From NCBI GenBank assembly GCA_037176705.1, contig CM073885.1:163856290-163920289 (forward strand): a stretch of 64,000 nucleotides of DNA. Direction: 5' to 3'. Both the position numbers and the translations under genes were made by a program. The stretch comes from Molossus alvarezi (lineage: Eukaryota; Chordata; Mammalia; Chiroptera; Molossidae). The notes beneath the pieces were generated by a model. That model was given only the letters and a program-made list of their open reading frames with translations, had not been told where the DNA came from and did not search any database. Shown in pieces: positions 22,642 to 32,730 of this stretch (its first letter is position 1; the number at the start of each line of letters is the position of its first letter).

Positions 22642-23105
22642 CTGGCACTTTCGGGTGCATCTGGCACTTTCGGGTGCAGGAAACCCGGTGGGTTTCCATC
22701 TGGCACTTTCGGGTGCAGGAAACCCGGTGGGTTTCCATCTGGCACTTTCGGGTGCGTCTGGCACTTTCGGGTGCAGGAGACCCGGTGGGTTTCCATCTGG
22801 CACTTTCGGGTGCGTCTGGCACTTTCGGGTGCAGGAGACCCGGTGGGTTTCCATCTGGCACTTTCGGGTGCGTCTGGCACTTTCGGGTGCAGGAGACCCG
22901 GTGGGTTTCCATCTGGCACTTTCGGGTGCGTCTGGCACTTTCGGGTGCAGGAGACCCGGTGGGTTTCCATCTGGAACTTTCGGGTGCGTCTGGCACTTTC
23001 GGGTGCAGGAAACCCGGTGGGTTTCCATCTGGCACTTTCGGGTGCGTCTGGCACTTTCGGGTGCAGGAAACCAAGTGGGTTTCCATCTGGCACTTTCGGG
23101 TGCGT
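22642..23105 (+). repeat. Leader tandem array, 58-bp composite unit
   Basis: One 19-bp unit and two 39-bp units lead into six 58-bp units (22739-23086), each a 19-bp plus a 39-bp module, then a final 19-bp module. Every module starts 'ctggcactttcgggtgc' (one copy has 'ctggaac'), 16 times in all. Each module can fold GCACU-UUCG-GGUGC. Each 39-bp module also has GGARACCC-GGU-GGGUUUCC. A 13-bp direct repeat 'ctgttctgaaatt' flanks the array (22610-22622 and 23106-23118). The long overlapping open frames on both strands here arise because the unit contains no stop in any frame. Confidence 0.95.
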
Positions 23106-24236
23106 CTGTTCTGAAATTAGTATTTTATGTTTTGACCGCGGTTGTCTGTCTATTTGTGTTCCATGTTCTCTGCTGCTCTAACTGTTTTGCTTTCGGCAGG
23201 ATGAGACAAGGACCATCAACGCCCCGTACCCCCCCCTTGAATGCATTCTTGCTAACTTTTCTGACTTTTCCAGGAGATCCCAAGGCTACAGAACACCAGC
23301 CGATCCTGGGGTCCTCCGGACCCTCTGTGAATTGGAGTGGCCAACATTCTGAGTTAATTAGCCATCTGAAGGGTCTTTTGACTTGAGTCTTTTGTTTGCT
23401 ATGCGGTCCGTTATGTACGGGGTTCCCCACCCTGATCAAAGGTATACGTTGATATTTAGATTAAAAATGTCAGTGTCCAGAGGTTCAAATGAAAGGAAAA
23501 AAGTTTTGTTAACAATGCCTCCGCCTGCCCTGAAGGACAGTTAACTCCTCCCAGCCTCCTCTTGTCCTTCAGGACCCCTCTTGAGGATATACTAAAATGT
23601 TAATTAACCTGAGTTTGCCTACTTTGGGTTCTTATTACAGAAAAGCAAAAAGATAAATTTGGATCTGTTAATGCTTTCAATGCCAGCCTGGGCTGCTCCT
23701 CTGCAGCATGTTTGGTAGCAATTAATTTCCAACAGGCTTCTCTGAACTTTAGGGAATTAAATATAGGGATTCCAGGCACGGGTACAAAGTGCTCTTGGAG
23801 AGTTAAAAAACACTCTGCCCCGCATAAACATATGTGTTAGGATGTTGCTCCCCTTTCCTGCATCCTTTTGTAAAGTTAGGGTCAGGGGAAATGTTCCCAT
23901 TCCTCTGACTATGGTACTGTTGGGGGAAGGGCTTCCTTAGACACTTTTCACCGTGTTCTCCTGTTAGGCCTATTGGCCCAATTGGCTGAATTAGCAAAGG
24001 TAATAATAGCAGATTTAAGGGAAACAGGGCACACAGAATAGGGTCACCCTAGGAAGGGAAACATAAGGAAGGGTCAGGATAGCAGGCCTAGGTCCCTATT
24101 AGAGATAGAAAAGACAAGGGCAAAATCAGATGTAAAGGAACACAATGAAAAGTCGTTCTTGATTTAGGAAAATGACAGGGCTAGAGCTCCTTCAGCTGAG
24201 TCCTTTGGAGCCCAGAATAATACAAGACAATAGGGG
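23106..24236 (+). other. Provirus internal region without recognisable gag
   Basis: Where gag would lie there is no long open frame, no MGQ-type start and no nucleocapsid CCHC motif that I can see. Frames are full of stops. Part may be degenerate gag or unrelated leader sequence. Confidence 0.6.
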
Positions 24237-24430
24237 ACAAACTAGTTAGTTTCCTGGTAGACACTGGTGCAGCAGACTCAGTCCTGACTGAGCCAATGAG
24301 ACCCTAACCTACCCCTAGATTTCAAAGAGGACTATAGACCTTGGGAAAAATATTGTGACTCATTTGTTTCTGTTCCTGCCGGAATGCCTATATCCCCTAC
24401 TCGGACATGATCTACTCCAGAGATCATTCA
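24237..24430 (+). pseudogene. Retroviral protease remnant
   Basis: An aspartic-protease active-site motif VDTGAADSVL is encoded around 24257-24286 (DTG at 24260-24268). About 80 bp later, after stops and an apparent deletion, a frame encodes LYPLLGHDLL, the conserved protease C-terminal helix seen in gammaretroviruses. The gene is broken and cannot give a protease. Confidence 0.75.
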
Positions 24431-24589
24431 ATTGCTGGCCACTGCCACTCCAGGCCAGCCCTCGCATCAAGTTCCCCAGGATATTGCCATCAATCCTGCC
24501 AGCCTGCCTCCAGATGATGACCCGGAGAAACCTCTGCAGGATGGCCTGGAGGCAATCGACACTGCAGACGGCCACCCAGACCTCAAGGA

Positions 24590-24770
24590 TGACCCACTGC
24601 CATCATCAGATGAGGTATTATTCATGGACGGGAGCAGCTATGTCCAGGAAGAAATCAGGTATGCTGGGACAGCAATAGTAACTCTGGACCGTATCATTTG
24701 GTCTCAGTCATTAAACAGAGGAACTTCAGTCCAAGGGGCTGAACTCATAGCCCTAATCCAGGCTCTCTGA
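24590..24770 (+). pseudogene. RNase H remnant of pol
   Basis: A frame ending at 24770 encodes FMDGSSYV, then GTAIVTLD and GAELIALIQAL, the start of a gammaretroviral RNase H domain with its DGSS aspartate. The frame stops at TGA just after the helix. The polymerase part of reverse transcriptase is absent between this and the protease remnant. Confidence 0.78.
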
Positions 24771-24954
24771 TGGGGCAAGGGGAAACCGTGGTACAAATAA
24801 GGAAGCTCGACAGATAGCCCTAAAACCAATAGGGACCTATCCAGATATCAGTCACCTTGCCAAACCCAAGTTTGCCTCTGACTCCTACTTATACTAGGTC
24901 AGAAAATGACTTAGCCAAACAGAAAACAAGTCATGAAGAAAAGCAACGGATAAT

Positions 24955-25085
24955 AGACACTGCCTGATGGGAAGTTATTAATCCCAGAGGCTCTAGGTCG
25001 GACTTTGGTCAACCAGCTGCACCAGACTACCCACTTAGGTTACACCAAGCTTACTGAACTCCTGAGAGGCAACCAATGTCCAGTA
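24955..25085 (+). pseudogene. Integrase N-terminal remnant
   Basis: Sequence around 24964-25070 encodes HQTTHLGYTKLTELL, matching the H-x3-H half of the integrase zinc-binding domain. The cysteine half and the catalytic core are not found downstream; a purine-rich stop-filled stretch (about 25100-25450) takes their place. Confidence 0.72.
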
Positions 25086-25489
25086 AGGTCACAGGCAAAA
25101 GAGAAGGCAGAGGAAAGCAGGGATATATAGGTCTAAATAAGGAGGAGGAAAAGATAAACTAGGAGATGTGCAGACAGTAGATAGATTAAACAAGCTCTCG
25201 GGTTCACGTCAGGGGAGGGACTAAGAAAGTCGCAGAGGGTCTATCAGCAAGCTGAAGAAGGATTATAGACAGGGAAGAAATAAAAAGAGAAGGATTATTC
25301 AGAGGAAATAAAAATATAAGGAAAGATAAAAGAAAGGGACATAGATATTACAGGAAGACAGGACATTGGAAGAATACTCAAGAAGGGAAGAAGATAGGAC
25401 ACTGAGAGGGGAGAGCTTGCCCCTAATAATAATAAAATAACAGTCTGGGATATAATAAAGAAAACCTTAACCAAATTTACTTTAGAAAC

Positions 25490-25815
25490 CGGTGAAAACT
25501 GGACCACTCTGCTCCCCCTCGCCCTCTTACAGTTCTTACAGGCCCTGCAATCTACCCAGAACGCCATCCATAAACACATCTGCGATGCCCTGCCTGTGCC
25601 CACCTCAAACCCTGTGCACCCGTTCCAGCTCAGGGATTCGGTATAGGTAAAGAAATTCACCACCCAGGGACTAACTCTGGCCTGGAAGGGACCATACACT
25701 GTCATCCTGCCCGCACCAACGGCTGTCAAGGTCAACGGCATCCTGGTCTGGCTGCACCATTCCTGGCTGAAGGGGAAAAAGTGGAATGGACAGTGCAGGC
25801 CTCTCCAGATCCCTT
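25490..25815 (+). pseudogene. Integrase C-terminal remnant
   Basis: The frame reads into WKGPYTVILPAPTAVKVNGI, the GPY/F-type C-terminal domain of gammaretroviral integrase, then a short basic tail. A TAG at 25644-25646 interrupts it. The catalytic core upstream is deleted. Confidence 0.75.
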
Positions 25816-26389
25816 AACAATGAGACTCTTGCATTTATCAGGACTCTAATTTTTCTAATTATAACTGTACAGGGGAATCTTTATAGATCTGTACTCCAGT
25901 AGAACTGGGAACTTAGAAATAGGATATTGAAAGAAATCTTAAAAAATGTCACCACAAAGGGGATGTAATAACTCCATTCTGACCCTCAGTTACTACACGT
26001 ACACACCCTAGCAGACTTTCTTTGTAAACATAGGGGCCTTGAGAAACCCAAAGAAAAATAAAAAGATAAGGGGATAATAATGGCCTTGGTGAACTGGAGG
26101 AACCATGAGAGGAGAGAAATTAAAAGCTGCCCTGACAAAACAAGTTCCTCTCTCCCCCTCCTCTGTATCAACCCCCCTTAATGGTGCCAAAAGCAGCGCC
26201 AAGAGAGTATAGTTTTTTTCTGTAGTTTATGCCTTTAAAAGTGGGCGACAAAGAAGGCAGGTTACTGAGGATTTGGGGAATACCCCCTCACACCCGGCCT
26301 GCCCGTGTAATAGGGTGCTCAATTACAATTTGGCTCTCTAGTTATCTCACTGACACCTTACAGCATTTCGAGCACTAAGGGAAGCTTGC

Positions 26390-26700
26390 TGTTTTTATGC
26401 CAATAGATAGGAGTCATCAGAGGGAATATTCAGGTTCTTAGGAAGCGCCTCGCAGGACAGGCCAGAAGCGAAGAGGTCTCTAATAGCTAGTTCGAAGGCC
26501 TTTGTAACTGGTCCTCCTGGCTCACTACTCTTCTCTCTGCACTAGCAGGCCCCCTCATATTTCTATTTCTAGGATTATTTCTATAGACCTATAATAATAA
26601 ACAAATTAATAGCTTTCATAAGAGAGAGGGTCCAATCTATCAAATAATTAATCCTAGCCTCTCATTACCAAAGGTTGCCATTAGATCAAAGATTTGATCT
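26390..26700 (+). pseudogene. Envelope transmembrane C-terminal remnant
   Basis: Frames here show the end of a class I TM protein: ectodomain stalk remnants near 26400-26500, a hydrophobic span encoded about 26520-26590 (contains GPLIFLFLGLF), and a cytoplasmic-tail remnant. Stops and frameshifts break it. Surface subunit, fusion peptide and immunosuppressive-type region were not found. Confidence 0.65.
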
Positions 26701-26706
26701 GTACAT

Positions 26707-26721
26707 AAAACCAGTGGGGAA
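26707..26721 (+). promoter_or_regulatory. Polypurine tract
   Basis: 'aaaaccagtggggaa' sits directly before the 3' LTR (TG at 26722), the position and purine bias expected of the plus-strand primer. It has two pyrimidines, so it is slightly imperfect. Confidence 0.75.
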
Positions 26722-27150
26722 TGTTATAACCCAGTAATTCCCCATCTGCTAGAAGAAGGAACCTCTCCTGGGTTCCTTGAACCCGAGTTGTTTTTGCAAA
26801 AACTCTTGAAGAGGAAGGTATGCATCAGCCATGACCATGAGCTTAACTAATCAGGAGATGCCAGACGGGACAATGAGGCATTCAAGGCTGGGGTCTAATA
26901 AATGTTAAGAAATATAAAACAAACAACTTGTGCAGTTACTAACTGCTGATATCTGCTTCTGTACACGCAGCTTGCTTGCTCTGCTAAACTCTTGAGTAAC
27001 CCATGTCCTATATAAGCAACCCTCCCCCTGAGCTCGGGGCTGCAGTTCTCCTCTGTGTAGGTTGGCTGCAGTCCCTGCGCAGGTAATAAAGCTTCTAATA
27101 TTCAAAATTACTTGATGTCTGAGTGAGGATGACTCTCCTGGGTTACAACA
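26722..27150 (+). repeat. 3' LTR of the provirus
   Basis: 429 bp, identical to the 5' LTR except T at 27094. Followed by the TSD TAAAC (27151-27155). The 66-codon minus frame at 26905-27105 has an identical twin in the 5' LTR and is not a gene. Confidence 0.95.
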
Positions 27151-27155
27151 TAAAC

Positions 27156-28080
27156 ATTTTCTGTTCTCTGGTTTAAACTTGGTGGTTACATGAGACCTGG
27201 CATTATTTCAAAATTTGATTTATATTGTTTCTAATTAAGATGTTGATTTTATGAAAAACAATTTGCCAAAAATAAAAACACCCAATACTTTGCAATTCAG
27301 TCATCATTGATCATATGGGCACTCACCAAAAGGTTTTTATTTATGACAGGCTTGTGCACTTTTCTAGTGTCTATTAGTTCTTAATAAACAGATGATCCTA
27401 GCTAAACTAAAGAGGTGCTATAACTTGGATTTGGACCTACAAGATATTTGAAAGCTGTTTCAACTTCTCTTCAGCTGAGATGGAAAATTATAGCACTCTA
27501 AAAGCAGAGCTTGACAGAACAGTTATATAAATTTTTTTTTTCAATTTTTGCACTCTATTACCCTTTATTATGACAGGAAAATGGTGTTATTGCCTGATTA
27601 CCGAGAGAGCATGCAAAAATCTCACCTTTCAAATCCAAGTCAGTTTTTGACTAGTGATGAACAAAGCCAAGCCATCTGCTCCGAATATCATCACTACTTT
27701 GGCCATTTGGTCAAGGGATCTATGTTCTCTGCTTCAAAGAGAGGTTTGAGATTGGAAATTTTAAATGAAATAAGTAGATAGAAAAAGACATTTGAACAAA
27801 TAGTACTTTCCAAGGAGAGCCGCATTTGTTAGGTTTTCATCATCACAATAATTTAAATGTTTTACTCTGGCTACAGAGTTCACCTTTGTGGTTATTATTT
27901 CACAAAACATTTCCAAGAAAAAGAAAAAAAACTTAATTTCAGAGTTCCTGCAATAAACAATTAGGAAGGAAAACGGGAGTGTGGGTGAATATGAGGCATC
28001 AGTCACCCCCACCCTGCTTCCTGGTAATTCTCCATTGAAAAACCAGAACCACAGATGGAGTTTACATATCGGTTTTACAG
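27156..28080. other. No gene seen
   Basis: Unique sequence following the provirus. A 77-codon plus frame at 27548-27781 is unrecognised. Confidence 0.45.
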
Positions 28081-28088
28081 GAAAAACA

Positions 28089-28669
28089 TTATATCCCAGG
28101 CCCTGTTAATTTCCTGAAATACCGAAGGCAGCTGGCTATCTGCTGGTGTCTGGCAAGTGCTCCATCTGTCCCCTGCCCAGGGTCTCTCTTGTCTTCACTT
28201 TTCCTTTCTTTCAAGCAGGCGTCTTTGTTTTCAGAGGTGTCGTCCACCTGAACTTTCCTTCGCATGCTTAAAAACTTGGGCTCTTTTTCTCTACCCTGCG
28301 GACCCCGGGCTTTGTCTAAATGACAGTTGTGTTGACTGTAGTTACGGCGCTGGTGATGGTGGAGATCATGACGGCGATGGTGGCGCTGGTGGTGTGAGGG
28401 AGCACAGGCTGAGCGGGCGCGGGGAGGAGGACAAGGACCACGGAGGTGGTGAGGAGCAGGGTGCCAGAGGGATGGAGTGTGGAGGGATTGCTGATGGGAG
28501 CTGTCCACGCACCGAAGTGCTGAAACGCGGCAGCCATGGCATCACAGGAGCTGGAGGAAAGGTGTGGAGGCTCTGCAGATGCAGAAGGGAGAAAAAAGCA
28601 ACAAACACCTTTACAGGGCCGCCCAGCCTTGCTTTGGGAATGTTTTTCTGCAGGTGTCCTCGCTGCTGA
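28089..28669 (-). other. GC-rich open segment of unknown nature
   Basis: This block is richer in GC and CpG than its surroundings. The minus strand has two overlapping frames: a 73-codon frame (28316-28537) starting MAAAFQHFGAW with a good Kozak context and a hydrophobic run LLLTTSVVLVLLPAPA, and a 139-codon frame (28089-28508) whose C-terminal half is charged (REKEPKFLSMRRK, LKERKSEDKRDPG). A membrane segment in one frame and a basic tail in the other could be one frameshifted gene remnant. I do not recognise a family, and chance cannot be excluded. Confidence 0.3.
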
Positions 28670-29448
28670 GCTGAGTAGGTGAGATCCTCTATTCTGGCAG
28701 GCTCGGGCTCTGATTTCTCTAGAAAGCTCTGAATGAGAGACCCAGCTCTAGGGGGCTTTGCTTTTGGTAGGAGGCATGTGAGCCAGAGACTCTGTCCTTC
28801 TATACTGAGCCGGCTTTCCCCTGGGTCCTAAATGCCTCCTTACCATTTTCCTCCCCAGGTCCCTCAAGACAATACTAACAATTATTATAATTTTGCAACA
28901 CTGGAAAAAAAAAAAGTACTGGAACTGTCACACACCACCCCCTGACCCTAAAAACAGAGTCTTTCAATCAAATTAATGCAATCTCTGAAACAGATCAGAG
29001 GTGTGTTTGTTTGTGCAAATATAACAGATAAGAAGACCTCACAGATCTATGGGGCAAATGATAGATTATTTTATTAATAAATGTGGTAAGAACATGAACT
29101 ATTTGGAAAAGACTCAAAGGCTTCTTCCACCATAATTAATCCCACATAGATTAAGAGCTAAATATAAAATTTAAATTATTTTTAAAAACTACAAGAACAT
29201 AAGAAATATTTTAGTAGTCTTAAAATAGAAAGTTTTTTCAAGTACACAGAAATAGAAGCAATCACAAAGAAAAGAGATCAATAGGTTGAGTGCATAAAAA
29301 TCCGTTTGAATGTAAAAATGTTATAAAAGTATAGATATAAACACCTCTTGGAAAAACTGTAACAAATATATATTTCATACATGAAATATCTCATATATCA
29401 AATGAAAAGCAAATGACAAAGAATTCACTAAAGAATGGTAAATGCATA
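28670..29448. other. No gene seen
   Basis: Nothing recognised. Confidence 0.45.
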
Positions 29449-29462
29449 ACAAAAATATTTTT

Positions 29463-29552
29463 ATTTAGGTAAGTGCTCCTAGTGGGAACCCAACCTGGGA
29501 TTCTCTGGTCCACAGGCTGATGCTCCAACCGCTGAGCCAAACCAGCCAGGGC
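29463..29552 (-). mobile_element. Short Ves SINE with TSD
   Basis: 90 bp only: the tRNA-like head (ends 'aaaccagccagggc') with no CT-rich body. A 14-bp TSD 'acaaaaatattttt' at 29449-29462 and 29553-29566 shows it inserted in this short form. Confidence 0.88.
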
Positions 29553-29566
29553 ACAAAAATATTTTT

Positions 29567-30189
29567 TAAAATCAATCTCACCTGTAAAAGAGATATGTAA
29601 TTTAAAATAACACTAAGGTATAGTTTTGTCAGAAGTTTTACATCTACTTATTATTTGATATGTGATAATAGTGAGAAAGTACAACCTTTCTGTAAATTTT
29701 TTGTACAACATACATCAAGTGTCATAAAATGTACATACCTTTAGACCCAGTAATTTCACTTTATGCACCCTATGCTGAAGATATAGTCAGCTGTGCAGAT
29801 AGATATTTGTGTATATGAATTTAATTCATGATCATGGAAATTGTCAAAACAATAAAAGCATTACAATTTCTTGTACATAGCTGGTAATATTTGCAACTCT
29901 TAAAAACATATTTTGAAGACTATTAAAAACAAAGAAAAATGCTCATAGATGGTAAGTGAAGAAAAGCAAGATACCAAACACAGTACTTTCTGCCTATTGT
30001 CAAGTTGGTAAAATCATAAGATAGCATGATGAGATTATATGTAAATTTTCTTTTTATCGGGTTGGACAACATGATTTTCTTCTTTGTATTTATCTGAACT
30101 TTCCATATTTACTAAAAGAAGAAACTTTATGAAGTGTTTTAGAGCAATTTTTATTATATTTTTATAGAAACTTTAAATTTGTCAGAATT
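29567..30189. other. No gene seen
   Basis: AT-rich unique sequence. Confidence 0.45.
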
Positions 30190-30400
30190 ATTTTAACTGT
30201 GATGTAGCACTATAGATTTATTTACTTGTCTTTTATTGTCTCTCTCTCTCCAATAGAATGTAAGCACCATGTGGTAGAAATCTTTCTGTTTTGTTCACTA
30301 CTGCTTCCCAAGCACCTAGAAGTGTGCCTGGAACATCACAGGAGTTAAATAAATATTTGTTGAATAGAAGACTGAATGAATGAAACAATGAATAAAGGAT
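30190..30400 (+). repeat. L2 3' end fragment
   Basis: 'agaatgtaagcaccatgtgg', 'ctgttttgttcactactgct', 'agtgtgcctggaacatcaca' and 'taaataaatatttgttgaat' are the classic L2 3' end on the plus strand. Confidence 0.8.
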
Positions 30401-30883
30401 GTCATAATCCTCCCACTTACAAATGTATTTTTAAATATTTTATAAAGCTATGAATTTCATATAGAATAATTATTCCAAAAAAAAAAACCACACACACCAA
30501 AATAATCTGAAGTTGCTGCTGGATTTTGATTATATATAAACCAATGAAAAAGACATCTTCAAAGGTATAGTTAACCATGGTAATGACTTGCAGTGGCATC
30601 AAATGTGAATTTTTAAACATACAAAAAAAATTCTCCATTTAATTTTCACTAATATTTCTCATTTCTTCTTGATCCAGATCCCTTTAAAGACCTTCTAGAC
30701 TTTCCTTTGTTCTGAGATGTTAATTATTTGATTTCTCTTCCTCCTTTAGTCTATTCTATAGCCATTAACCAGGACCAAAACATGAATGTTTCATAAGCTT
30801 ATGATTTAAAAATAATTTTTCAAAGTTAAGAATTAACTTGTGTACCTATGTTCATTCGGTTTTTCCTTTTAGTTTTTATTCAC

Positions 30884-31109
30884 TTTTTTTTTTTTTATCC
30901 TCACCCAAGGACATTTTTTTTTCATATTTTGTTCAGATAGAGTGGGAGGGAGACAGAGAAAAGGACACATTGAGTGACTGCCACCCACATGACCCAACCA
31001 GGGCCTGAGACAAACTGCAACCAAGGTATGCGCCCTTAGTGAGAACTGAACCCAGGTCTCACTAGACCCCTGGCCGATGCTCTAACCACTGAGCAAATCT
31101 GGCCAGGGC
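30884..31109 (-). mobile_element. Ves SINE with TSD
   Basis: Minus-strand copy from poly-T and 'atcctcacccaagg' to 'ctggccagggc'. The 13-bp TSD 'agtttttattcac' is at 30871-30883 and 31110-31122. Confidence 0.92.
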
Positions 31110-31122
31110 AGTTTTTATTCAC

Positions 31123-32379
31123 TGTTAATTGTAACGTTTTGAGATAGGAAAAATATCATGCATTATATCTATACACACATATATTTATCAATATATAAAT
31201 AACGATGTTTATATATGTGTATATATAAATATATAGTCTCTTTCCTGAGAACTCTTTATAGAAGAAAACTATCCCTGCCTATATAAGGCTGAGACATAAA
31301 CTCAGAATGCTTCTGGCTTGATCATATGATAGAACCCACCTAATATATTTACAAAAGGTACTAGCTGCCAAAATACAGTCTTGTATTCTGGAAGTTTTAA
31401 AAACAGTTTTCAAATTCACTTGTCCTGATTGGAGTAAAAAATTAGTTTAAAATAAGTCACCTTTATTGATGATTAGAAAAGATATGCTCAATATATTAGA
31501 TTTACTTTTTCCCATAGTGTCAGTGAAAGTGTACTATTTCCCTTTACATTCATGAGCTTTAGCCCTATATTGTTTGTGATAATACTTACTTTCTATATTA
31601 TTTACAATTTCCATGTAAGAATAATGGCCTTTTACTGAGTACATGTGTCTTCACTGTTGAATCTGTCTTTTGTCTCCTGGGACCTAGATGGTCTTTGCTT
31701 AAAACTTTGGCCTGCTAACTATAAACCAGAGACTTCCGGATGGGTTTCTTTTCTTAATCACTCTGATTGACATTGTGCTAATATTCTGCACAATCCACTT
31801 AACCTTTGTTTCAACTCCTCACACTGCAGCTACTTGTATATTTGTGTGCAGGATTTCTCCATGTACCCCTTTTGTGTAAACAGCCAATGCCAAGGCTGAT
31901 AGAGTGGCCTGCTCACAAGTATTTTTCATGCTGCCTGACCTTGTGCCTGACATTACCAAATTAACTACTTATTTCAGTATTACCTTAAAGGACCCTGTTT
32001 GCTGGGTTTGCTGTGGTCTAGGTTTGGATAAAGAGAGGGTGCTTTCTGTGGGTTGGCTCATGACAGATAAAGGCTCTATACATGTGGGGTGCACTGGAGT
32101 CTGAGATTCAAGCAGAATAAGATATTACCCAGAGAAATATGGATATTTATGAGAGAGATGTTAGAATAAAATCACAGTGGTAAAACAGTACTTTTCTAGC
32201 TTTGATGTTTAAGGACTAAAAAATATACAAAGAGTAAGGTCAAGTTGAAAGGTAAGAATATTTTAGTTAGCTGTAATGATGGTTTATTTCCTCTTCATAG
32301 TTTTGTGATGTACATCTCATTATATATATATATAATAAGGGATTGTCACTGATACTGTATTTCTATTAGCTAATGTGCA
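31123..32379. other. No gene; TA-rich stretch
   Basis: A degenerate TA-rich run at about 31165-31240 and a short (TA)n at about 32320-32334. Otherwise unique. Confidence 0.5.
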
Positions 32380-32730
32380 GGCTGATTTTGAATTTTAGAG
32401 TTTCTATTGGTCAGGATCAGTAGGTAAGCTGAAAGAACTAATAAACTCTGTAGTCCCAATGGCTTCCAAAAACAATGATTTCTTTCTTGTTTACACTGGG
32501 GTTGGGGAGAAGGTTGGGCTCTGTTCGACCTGGTCACCCAAGGACCAGAGCAGGCAACAATAATGCCTGGAGAACTTGGGCCTACTCTTCTGCTTCAGCC
32601 TGGAAGTAACACACATTAGTTTTGCTCACAGCCTATTGGTGAGGATGAGTCACATGGCCCTGCCTATATGCAAGGGTACTAGGAAATAGGGTCAAGCACA
32701 GAGATATTTGATGAGCAGTCAATGTCTCTG
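32380..32730 (+). repeat. Probable ancient LTR or transposon remnant
   Basis: 'agcctattggtgaggatgag', 'tcacatggccctgcctatat' and 'ctaggaaatagggtcaagca' recall a common old mammalian LTR family. Highly diverged, family not named. Confidence 0.35.

Larger units (their letters stand above)
21879..27150 (+). mobile_element. Young non-autonomous gammaretrovirus-like provirus
   Basis: A complete-ended 5,272-bp provirus with two 429-bp LTRs, a 5-bp TSD (TAAAC at 21874-21878 and 27151-27155), a primer-binding site and a polypurine tract. Protease, RNase H, integrase and transmembrane-envelope remnants occur in the right order and resemble the gammaretrovirus (class I) group. Gag, most of reverse transcriptase, central integrase and surface envelope are missing, and stops break what is left. 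The LTRs differ at only one position (C at 22251, T at 27094). A young insertion with such gutted coding regions suggests it was already defective when copied and was mobilised in trans, like rodent VL30-type elements (inference). Confidence 0.92.

Noticed and set aside
22642..23105. CRISPR-like regular repeats
   Set aside because: The units are directly adjacent with no unique spacers, in a mammalian provirus.
22440..23386. Six overlapping long open frames (up to 243 codons) on both strands, with regular peptide repeats
   Set aside because: They arise from a 58-bp repeat with no stop in any frame; because 58 is not a multiple of 3, all frames stay open. They are repeat artefacts inside the proviral leader, not genes.
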